Shown here: piece by piece, positions 1 to 6,207 of the stretch
Layout of the letters: each line of letters starts with the position of its first letter
Numbering within the stretch: position 1 is the stretch's first letter
NCBI GenBank assembly: GCA_007119075.1
Contig: SKQJ01000243.1
Location: 1-14,746, forward strand
Length of the DNA stretch: 14,746 bases
Direction of reading: 5' to 3'
Source of the DNA: Bacteroidales bacterium
Lineage (GTDB): Bacteria > Bacteroidota > Bacteroidia > Bacteroidales > PUMT01
Program-made: the position numbers and the translations under genes
Notes under the pieces: generated by a model
What the model saw: the letters and a program-made list of their open reading frames with translations, nothing else
Told to the model about the DNA's origin: nothing
The model's database searches: none

Positions 1-69
1 GAGCCTGAAAACACCGGAATAAACAAAAGGGCATAAATGACGTTATTATAGTGTAAGGCACTGAGTGAT

Positions 70-417
70 ATGAGAAGACCGGTTTCATTCCTTTTGGTTT
101 TATTGACGCTTGCATTGTTTTACAACAATGCCGCAAACTGGCATTTCCACAAACTTCCCAATGGCATTGTCGTTGAGCACGCCCATCCTTACGCTAAATT
201 CCCTTCTTCCGAAAACCCCTATCAACAACATCAGCACAGCGACCTGGAATATCTTATACTGGATACAATTTTTCATGCCGCTTTTATTATTGCACTGGTA
301 TTTGCCGGGCTGAGGATATTTCCTGGGAAACCCTTTGCCCGCGCCATATTGCCGGTACATGCAATCAACAACCGCTATGCTTCATTTCCGCTCCTGAGAG
401 GCCCCCCTTCTGTCTGA
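70..417 (+). CDS. Small His-rich membrane protein with three HxH motifs (copy 1)
   Basis: A 115-residue protein I cannot assign to a named family. It has a hydrophobic N-terminus (about residues 5-20, signal peptide or membrane anchor), a polar loop with three HxH pairs (H25/H27, H37/H39 inside EHAHP, H54/H56 in HQHSD), a second hydrophobic helix (about 61-82) and a short basic tail ending near SFPLLRGPPSV. With an N-in topology the His loop would lie in the periplasm. The copy at 3147 has exactly the same length, the first four His at the same positions, and the same LRGPP tail, so the frame is real and under selection. It lies 164 bases upstream of a ZnuD-like receptor and is probably co-transcribed with it. 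Metal binding (zinc, possibly copper or nickel) is inferred from the HxH motifs and the neighbour, not shown. Its promoter is not visible in the first 69 bases. Confidence 0.85.
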   Translation: MRRPVSFLLVLLTLALFYNNAANWHFHKLPNGIVVEHAHPYAKFPSSENPYQQHQHSDLEYLILDTIFHAAFIIALVFAGLRIFPGKPFARAILPVHAINNRYASFPLLRGPPSV

Positions 418-581
418 TCCGAAAAATGTCGTCCAGACCCACCAGGCAGTCCGTTGAAACAGATGTCAGGTTATGCCGGAGAAGAAACTCCGTTACATAT
501 GCTGCAATCATTTCAGGCCGTCATGTGTGCATGGATGGAGTAAGAGCAGCAGAAAATAGATAAAAACAAAAAGGAATTTTT

Positions 582-2810
582 ATGAGCAACAGGATTATTT
601 TGATTACTGTCATTTGCGGACTTCTGTCAGTAGATGCCGCAAACGGACAGAGAGATACCGATGCCAATGTTTTCGGTCACGTTGTCAGTGCAGAGGACGG
701 CGCTCATATCCCGTTTATAAATGTTGTGGTAGAGGGAACCAGGATCGGCACCATTACCGATGCCTCAGGCCATTATATGCTCACCAACCTCCCGGAAGGA
801 GAGCATACGCTGGTAGTGAAAGGGATGGGATACGAAAGCGAATCGATCGACTTCGAGATATCGGCAAACCAGAGTCTCGAGATCGACTTTGAAATACATT
901 ATACCGGAGTGGACCTGGATGAGGTAGTGGTAACAGCTTCTCCGACCGCCAGCGGCTTCAGGTACCAGCCGGATATGACCTATACGGGCGAAGCCCTGCA
1001 GAGAAGATCCGAAGCCTCGTTCGGAGAAATGCTGAACGGTGAGCCCGGGGTAGCCATGAGATCAATGGGTTCTGCACCCGCACGACCGGTGATCCGGGGA
1101 ATGGACGGCGACAGGATACTGGTGCTTGAAAACGGCGAACGCATGGGTGATATTTCTGAAACCTCGGCCGACCATACCATATCCCTTGATCCGATGGTGG
1201 CAAACCGGCTGGAAGTGGTAAGGGGGCCAGCCAGCCTTCTCTACGGATCAAGCGCCCTGGGAGGGGTGATAAACCTGATGACAACAGATATCCCCGACCG
1301 CTGGGATCCGGGTCCGGCGGGCGTGCTATCATTGCAGGGTGCCACTATGAACAGCATGGGAGCAGGCTTTGGCCGGTTCAGCTATGGGAACCAGAATATG
1401 GCCTTTACCGGAAGGCTTGCCTACCGTCAGGCGGGCGATATAACTACACCAGCCGCCGTGCTGAGGGGTTCTTCCATGAACAACCTGGATGCATCTGCAG
1501 GGGCCGGTTTTGTTTCGGGCCGGTCGACCGGTGGCGTCAGTTTTTCGATGACCGATATGGCATACGAGATCCCTGAGGATGTCACTACCACCGATGAGGG
1601 AGTAGAGATACAGATACGGCGCCAGGCGCTTCAGGGAAGGATCAACTACCGCAGGAATGGTTTTTTTGACAGGGGGCAGTTCAGGTTCAGCGCGACACGT
1701 ATGTTCCAGCAGGAGATCGAATATGAGATAGAAGACGGGATGCGCGATGAGGATGTGGAAATAGAATATACTAAATATGCGCTCAGCTCGACATACACCA
1801 TGCAGCATAAACCTTTCGAATTTTTCGACAGGGGTGCCGTCGGACTGAATCTGCATGCCCATAACCTTGACGTTGGGGGCGATGAGGCTTATACTCCGGG
1901 CGAGAGAAGGATCAATCTCGGGATCTTTACTTTTCAGGAAATCCCGCTTTCGCGGGCAATGAGGCTGCAGGCCGGGTTAAGGCTTGACCTGCAGCATACA
2001 GGCGCCCTTCCAAACCATATGTTTCCCCAGATAAGCAGCACAAGGAACGCCATCAACCATACCGGTTCTATAGGGTTCAACCACCGGCCTGTCGAGGGAC
2101 TGGAGATTGGCGGACAGTTTGCACGGTCACACCGCAACCCGTCGGTCGAAGAATTGTTTGCCGACGGCGCCCATCTTGGTCTTGGTGTCTATGAAATAGG
2201 CAACATCGACCTCAGGGATGAGATCGGTCAGGGTGCCGATCTTTTTATCAGGTGGAATAATGGTTTTATTGATTTCGAAGTGGCCGGATTCATCAATTAT
2301 TTCAGGAACTATATAATTTTTGAGCCTACCGGCAATGTTGATCCCGCATCCGGCTACCCGGTTTTCAGATACCGGGGCGAGGAAGCAAGGCTTATGGGAG
2401 GGGAATTGTCGGCGCTCATCCGGCTTCATGAAAACCTGGAGCTTCGTCTCGGAACTGATTATGTTGACGGCCGAAGAATACACAACGGCAGTTTCTATCT
2501 GCCTCATATCCCGCCCCTGAGGTTCATGGCCGATGCCGAGTATGATTTTGGGCGGGCATGGATAGGAGGAAGGCTTCATTCGGCTTCGAGCCAGAGCAAG
2601 GTGGCTCCCGGGGAGGAAGTCACCGCCGGATATAATCTTCTGGGTCTTTCCGCCGGGTACCGCCTCGAGTCACCAGCCAGACAGGTAATCATTCTTCGTG
2701 TGGATAATCTCCTTGATGAGAGCTACAGGGATCACCTTTCAAGAATAGAGGACCGGAATGTTTTGATGCCGGGAAGGAATTTCACGCTGGCCTACCGGAT
2801 GTTTTTCTGA
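582..2810 (+). CDS. ZnuD-like TonB-dependent outer-membrane receptor (copy 1)
   Basis: Outer-membrane importer powered by TonB, 742 residues. Order of parts: signal peptide (1 to about 22), carboxypeptidase-regulatory-like domain (about 30-105, with GTRIGTITDASGHY), a TonB-box-like DEVVVTA (113-119), plug (about 125-240, with PVIRG, EVVRGPASLLYGSSALGGVINL), then a beta-barrel ending in Phe-Phe, as barrel proteins do for Bam recognition. The plug segment GDISETSADHTISLD and the barrel segment SHRNPSVEELFADGAH resemble the neisserial zinc receptor ZnuD as I remember it, so zinc is the best guess; other metals are possible. The long His-rich extracellular loop of neisserial ZnuD is not present; an acidic hairpin (about 378-396) lies in roughly that part of the barrel. 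ATG at 582 is preceded by a weak AAGGA. The upstream His-rich gene is the probable operon partner. Confidence 0.93.
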   Translation: MSNRIILITVICGLLSVDAANGQRDTDANVFGHVVSAEDGAHIPFINVVVEGTRIGTITDASGHYMLTNLPEGEHTLVVKGMGYESESIDFEISANQSLEIDFEIHYTGVDLDEVVVTASPTASGFRYQPDMTYTGEALQRRSEASFGEMLNGEPGVAMRSMGSAPARPVIRGMDGDRILVLENGERMGDISETSADHTISLDPMVANRLEVVRGPASLLYGSSALGGVINLMTTDIPDRWDPGPAGVLSLQGATMNSMGAGFGRFSYGNQNMAFTGRLAYRQAGDITTPAAVLRGSSMNNLDASAGAGFVSGRSTGGVSFSMTDMAYEIPEDVTTTDEGVEIQIRRQALQGRINYRRNGFFDRGQFRFSATRMFQQEIEYEIEDGMRDEDVEIEYTKYALSSTYTMQHKPFEFFDRGAVGLNLHAHNLDVGGDEAYTPGERRINLGIFTFQEIPLSRAMRLQAGLRLDLQHTGALPNHMFPQISSTRNAINHTGSIGFNHRPVEGLEIGGQFARSHRNPSVEELFADGAHLGLGVYEIGNIDLRDEIGQGADLFIRWNNGFIDFEVAGFINYFRNYIIFEPTGNVDPASGYPVFRYRGEEARLMGGELSALIRLHENLELRLGTDYVDGRRIHNGSFYLPHIPPLRFMADAEYDFGRAWIGGRLHSASSQSKVAPGEEVTAGYNLLGLSAGYRLESPARQVIILRVDNLLDESYRDHLSRIEDRNVLMPGRNFTLAYRMFF

Positions 2811-2815
2811 TGCCA

Positions 2816-2878
2816 GACAGGAGCAGTTTTCCGTCTCTCTTCAGGATTTTTACATTGGCCTGCCGGATGTTTTTCTGA
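2816..2878 (+). repeat. Degenerate echo of the last ~20 codons of the upstream receptor
   Basis: Five bases after the receptor stop codon, this stretch repeats the gene's 3' end (2751-2810). The last 36 bases (2843-2878 versus 2775-2810) match at 31 positions, including a 22-base block with one mismatch that carries the stop codon. In the matching frame it reads RIFTLACRMFF-stop, against RNFTLAYRMFF-stop in the gene. The upstream part aligns only with a one-codon insertion. It may be a local tandem duplication or the scar of a deleted receptor gene. It has no start codon of its own and is not proposed to be translated. Confidence 0.8.
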
Positions 2879-2943
2879 CCACGGCCATATCCGCGGCAAG
2901 CTTCGCCCCGGCATTTTAGAATCATTATAAATAATTATATCTT

Positions 2944-2979
2944 AAAGGGCAATTCCTTCGCGGCATTGCTCTTTTTTTT
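2944..2979 (+). terminator. Intrinsic terminator after His-rich/ZnuD-like module 1
   Basis: AAAGGGCAAT (2944-2953) pairs with ATTGCTCTTT (2965-2974), ten base pairs with a single G-U, an 11-base loop, and a run of eight T (2972-2979). It ends transcription of module 1 and separates it from the promoter of module 2, which starts 27 bases further on. Confidence 0.85.
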
Positions 2980-3005
2980 CATAATTTTAATATAATTACC
3001 CTTTA

Positions 3006-3043
3006 TTAGGTATTGTCAGGCTGAAATTCTTAAATTATATTTG
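3006..3043 (+). promoter_or_regulatory. Bacteroidota-type promoter for module 2
   Basis: The element TTAGGTATTGT (3006-3016) is followed after exactly 19 bases by TATATTTG (3036-3043), a perfect match to the TAnnTTTG -7 box of Bacteroidota. Transcription would start near 3049, giving a leader of about 100 bases before the His-rich gene at 3147. The same upstream element and spacing recur before the FecA-type receptor at 6087-6124, which makes a chance match unlikely. The rest of the 336-base gap 2811-3146 holds the 3'-end echo and the terminator; nothing else is recognised. Confidence 0.7.
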
Positions 3044-3146
3044 CCGCTGTTAATAATATAACAATGATTCCCAATGTGCCTGGAAATATGGCATACAGAT
3101 TGGAATTACAGAAAAACCTGATATTTAGTTACAGTCGACGAATCAA

Positions 3147-3494
3147 ATGAAAAGAGCGCTGCTCCTCGTAATGATCCTCCCGCTTTTCCTGATGCAGTTC
3201 AGCAACACTGCATTCAGGCACTGGCATGTAATGCCGGACGGGCAGGTGGTCGAGCACGCCCACCCATTCAGGTCCGGCCCCGATAAATCCGGACCGGGAC
3301 ATCAGCATACCGACAGGGAGCTTCTCCTGTTCACGGTTATAGCCGATTCACCTCTGATTCTGCTGTTTCCTGCACTGATCCTGGTTGTTTACCGCACAAG
3401 AGAGAACGACCTTAAGGCACTTCCCTCCTTAGGCGGTTTTTCAGGCAGGGCGGTTCCATTTCAATTTTTGCGGGGCCCTCCCGCTATGATTTGA
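3147..3494 (+). CDS. Small His-rich membrane protein with three HxH motifs (copy 2)
   Basis: Paralogue of the protein at 70, also 115 residues. It has an N-terminal hydrophobic segment (about 4-18), H25/H27 in HWH, H37/H39 in VVEHAHP, H52/H54 in GHQHTD, a second hydrophobic stretch (about 58-82), and the tail PFQFLRGPPAMI. Between the two copies the spacing HxH-x9-HAHP is identical, while the hydrophobic helices and most of the cytoplasmic-side tail have changed freely. This pattern points to the His motifs and the LRGPP end as the functional parts. It lies 183 bases before the second ZnuD-like receptor and about 100 bases downstream of a good promoter, so it is the first gene of that transcript. 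A periplasmic metal-binding or metal-relay role is inferred from motifs and context; I know no characterised homologue. Confidence 0.87.
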   Translation: MKRALLLVMILPLFLMQFSNTAFRHWHVMPDGQVVEHAHPFRSGPDKSGPGHQHTDRELLLFTVIADSPLILLFPALILVVYRTRENDLKALPSLGGFSGRAVPFQFLRGPPAMI

Positions 3495-3522
3495 TACTGT
3501 GCTCCACCATCAGCATCAGTAT

Positions 3523-3552
3523 TCCGGTTCCCGCAACCGGGCCGCAACCGGA
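3523..3552 (+). repeat. Short direct and inverted repeat between His-rich gene and receptor
   Basis: CCGCAACCGG occurs twice (3531-3540 and 3542-3551), and TCCGGTT at 3523-3529 can pair with either copy (AACCGG at 3535-3540 or AACCGGA at 3546-3552). Two alternative hairpins could therefore form in the transcript between the small gene and the receptor gene. There is no following T run, so it is not an intrinsic terminator. A processing or stability element is possible; no such element is seen in the matching spacer of module 1 (418-581). Confidence 0.4.
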
Positions 3553-3677
3553 CCTGTGGTCAGATATGCTCCAATAGAATTTTAAATAAAAAATTGCACG
3601 GCAGGATAATAACCCCTTAACTCTGTTACGGTATATCGAGCTGAGTAATCTGGATTATCTGCCTAAAAAACCATAAA

Positions 3678-5939
3678 ATGAAGCTGGTATTCTTGTTTTT
3701 GATATACATCTCCCTAAATTTTGCCGCCGGGCTGGCTGCTTCACCCGGAACCACTTATCCGGACGAACGTAATTCCGGAATATGCCGCAGCGAATCCGGT
3801 GTTGCCGGTTATGTCACCGGAAAAACTGACGGTGAGCGTATTCCTTTTGTCAATGTAATGCTGGAGGGAACAAGGACAGGCACCATAACCGATGTGAACG
3901 GTCATTTCCGGCTTGTGAATGTGCCGGCGGGATCACATACCCTTATAGTTACCGGACTTGGATATGTGACCGAAAAAATCGGGGTGGAAATTGTGCCGGG
4001 CCAGAGCCTGGAGATCAATGTTGAACTTGATTACCGGGGCCTTGATCTTGATGAGGTAGTTGTCACGTCTTCGCCGACTGCAAGGGGTTTCCGTTATCAG
4101 CCCGACAATGTATATACGGGCGAGCAGCTTCAGCGACGTGCCGATATTTCCTTCGGAGAGATGCTTGACGGAGAACCGGGGATATCCATGAGATCAATGG
4201 GTCCGGCCCCCAGCAGACCGGTTATCAGGGGACTTGACGGAGACAGGATACTTATTCTTCAGAACGGTGAACGCATGGGTGATATCTCCGAAACTTCAGC
4301 CGGTCATGCCATTTCTCTCGATCCGCTATCGGCAAACCGCGTCGAAGTAGTCAGGGGCCCCGCCAGCCTCCTTTACGGATCGAGTGCCATCGGCGGAGTG
4401 ATAAACCTGATGACCCCCGATATTCCGGATGGATGGGAGAATGGACCATCGGGTGTCGTATCCCTTCATGGCGCCTCAAACAATAATATGGGCGCCGGAT
4501 TCGGGAGGTATACGTGGGGCCGTGACAACCTGGCCGCCACAGGGAGGTTCGGTTACCGCAAAGCGGGCGATGTAATGACGCCCGAAGGGCTGGTTCCAGG
4601 CACCTACATGGAAAATTACGACGGTTCATTCGGCATGGGCTTCAGGAGCGATCAGCTTAACGGGGGGGTCAACCTGTCTTTTGGCGGCCTGCATTATGGA
4701 ATTCCCGAAGAGCTTGATGACCCCGATAAAAGTGTTGAAGTCCGCATCCGGCAGCAGCTGATGCAGGGAAGACTTCACTTCAGGGTGAGTGATTTTTTCG
4801 ATAAGGCCCAGTTAAGGATGCATGCATCCCGTTTCATTCAGCAGGAGGTAGAAATGGAATTTGAAGAAGGGATCCTGGATGAGGATATAGAAATCGAGTT
4901 CAATAAGCTGAACGTAAGCTCTACGCTTACCCTGCAGCACCGTCCTGTCTGGATCCTTGACCGGGGTGCCTTCGGTTTGAACCTTTATGGGCGCAGGCTT
5001 GATGTCAGCGGTGACGATGCCTTTACGCCCAACGAGGACAGGATGAACCTCGCCGTGTTCACGTTCCAGGAGCTGCCCCTTTCACGCTCGCTGCGCCTCC
5101 AGTTTGGCGGGCGCCTTGATTTTCTCAGGGCAACCGCCCTGCCCAATGGCTTCACCGATATGAACCTTAGCCGGAACACCTTTGTCTATGCCGGATCGGC
5201 CGGAATGAACTACAGGCCTGCCGATGGATGGGAGATCGGGGGACAGGTGGCAAGGTCGCACCGGTATCCTATGCTTGAGGAGCTGTTTGCAAACGGGCCT
5301 CATCTTTGCGCAGGGCTTTATGAAATAGGCAGCGTCGATCTTAGGGATGAGATCGGATACGGCAGTGACCTGTTTGCAAGGTGGTCGAACGGCCCTGTCA
5401 GTCTTGAAGCGGCAGGCTTTTACAATCGCTTTGAGAATTACATAATCATGTTTCCCACCGGAGAAATTCATGAGGAATCCGGCTTGCCCGTAGTGGAATA
5501 TACCGGCGACAGGGCCCTTATGTATGGTGGTGAGGTATCGGCCGGACTGGAGATCGTAAAAGGCCTGAATGCCGGACTCAGCATAGATTATGTAATGGGG
5601 CAGCGCCTGAATGGTACGCGGGAGCATCTTCCCTTCATGCCTCCTTTCAGATTTTCCGGAAATATTGACTATGACTACGGCAGGGGCTGGATCGGCTCCC
5701 GGCTGCGCGCGGTGAACTCCCAGAGCAGGGTAGCACCCGAAGAAGAAATGACCGATGGTTATACCTTGATCGACATTAATGCGGGTTTCCGTCTCAACAG
5801 CACCGGCCGCCATGTCATTATCCTGAGGGTCCAGAATCTTCTCGATGTGGTTTACCGTGACCATCTGACAAGAATAGAGGAAAGGAACTTCCCGATGCCC
5901 GGCAGGAACTTCAGCCTGGCATACCGGTGGTTTTTCTGA
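3678..5939 (+). CDS. ZnuD-like TonB-dependent outer-membrane receptor (copy 2)
   Basis: Paralogue of the receptor at 582, 753 residues. It has a signal peptide (about 1-21), carboxypeptidase-regulatory-like domain (about 42-117), DEVVVTS as TonB-box-like segment (125-131), plug (about 137-252) and barrel ending AYRWFF. Over a 93-residue plug segment beginning FGEML the two copies differ at only 15 positions; the barrel has diverged more. Family features shared with ZnuD are PVIRG, GDISETSAGHAISLD, and SHRYPMLEELFANGPH. Two points differ from copy 1: the Asp of the plug DH pair is Gly (residue 209, before H210), and a Cys appears in PHLCAGLYE. An acidic hairpin (about 390-408) is shared with copy 1. 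It is probably co-transcribed with the His-rich gene 183 bases upstream from the promoter at 3006. No clear terminator follows, so readthrough into the next receptor is possible. Confidence 0.93.
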   Translation: MKLVFLFLIYISLNFAAGLAASPGTTYPDERNSGICRSESGVAGYVTGKTDGERIPFVNVMLEGTRTGTITDVNGHFRLVNVPAGSHTLIVTGLGYVTEKIGVEIVPGQSLEINVELDYRGLDLDEVVVTSSPTARGFRYQPDNVYTGEQLQRRADISFGEMLDGEPGISMRSMGPAPSRPVIRGLDGDRILILQNGERMGDISETSAGHAISLDPLSANRVEVVRGPASLLYGSSAIGGVINLMTPDIPDGWENGPSGVVSLHGASNNNMGAGFGRYTWGRDNLAATGRFGYRKAGDVMTPEGLVPGTYMENYDGSFGMGFRSDQLNGGVNLSFGGLHYGIPEELDDPDKSVEVRIRQQLMQGRLHFRVSDFFDKAQLRMHASRFIQQEVEMEFEEGILDEDIEIEFNKLNVSSTLTLQHRPVWILDRGAFGLNLYGRRLDVSGDDAFTPNEDRMNLAVFTFQELPLSRSLRLQFGGRLDFLRATALPNGFTDMNLSRNTFVYAGSAGMNYRPADGWEIGGQVARSHRYPMLEELFANGPHLCAGLYEIGSVDLRDEIGYGSDLFARWSNGPVSLEAAGFYNRFENYIIMFPTGEIHEESGLPVVEYTGDRALMYGGEVSAGLEIVKGLNAGLSIDYVMGQRLNGTREHLPFMPPFRFSGNIDYDYGRGWIGSRLRAVNSQSRVAPEEEMTDGYTLIDINAGFRLNSTGRHVIILRVQNLLDVVYRDHLTRIEERNFPMPGRNFSLAYRWFF

Positions 5940-6045
5940 TACATGGGTTGTCCCGCGCCTTTCCAATCGGTTAGCAAACTTCGGACATCTTAAAAAAATG
6001 GCTGTTTGAAAGTGAGATGAACTGTGAAGGGCTGAGAAGTCACTG

Positions 6046-6071
6046 ATATTTTCACCATACCGGTGAAATAT
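6046..6071. promoter_or_regulatory. Inverted repeat just upstream of the FecA-type receptor promoter
   Basis: ATATTTTCACC pairs with GGTGAAATAT around the 5-base loop ATACC: ten pairs with one bulged T. It sits 15 bases before the TTAGGTATTGT element of the promoter at 6087 and has no T run after it. This suits a regulator-binding dyad (for example a metal-responsive repressor or an activator) better than an intrinsic terminator, but it could also be a weak end signal for the receptor gene ending at 5939. Confidence 0.4.
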
Positions 6072-6086
6072 ACAAATTAACCAGTT

Positions 6087-6124
6087 TTAGGTATTGTAGC
6101 ACCAGTTTAAGCAATTTACTTTTG
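6087..6124 (+). promoter_or_regulatory. Bacteroidota-type promoter for the FecA-type receptor
   Basis: TTAGGTATTGT (6087-6097), a 19-base spacer, then TACTTTTG (6117-6124), matching the TAnnTTTG box. The upstream 11 bases are identical to those of the promoter at 3006 and the spacing is the same, while the spacer sequence differs. The predicted transcript start near 6130 leaves a leader of about 78 bases before the ATG at 6208. Confidence 0.7.
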
Positions 6125-6207
6125 CAAAGAATCTCATGCAATTATGTATATGGTTTGAATATTAAATTATTAATAATCTGTCTTTGATCCAACTATATTT
6201 CTCAATC

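Noticed and set aside
1..36. Eleven open codons from the left edge to a TAA at 34-36, possibly the end of an upstream gene
   Set aside because: Too short to support; no motif or composition tells it from noncoding DNA.
477..492. Five-pair hairpin CGGAG/CTCCG in the spacer of module 1
   Set aside because: Too short and without a T run; hairpins of this size are expected by chance.
497..508. ATATGCTGCAAT, nearly the same as ATATGCTCCAAT at 3564-3575, in the spacers of both modules
   Set aside because: An 11 of 12 match between two spacers of about 170-180 bases can arise by chance, and the distances to the receptor starts differ.
5082..5966. Long open frame (294 codons) on the minus strand across receptor 2
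   Set aside because: It is fully antisense to a clear TonB-dependent receptor, shows no recognisable domain, and is a by-product of the codon usage of the real gene. The same holds for the minus-strand frames at 1329-1862 and 2127-2579.
6184..6207. TTG start eight codons before the ATG of the FecA-type receptor
   Set aside because: The ATG at 6208 gives a standard signal peptide; the extra eight residues would add polar and aromatic residues before it.
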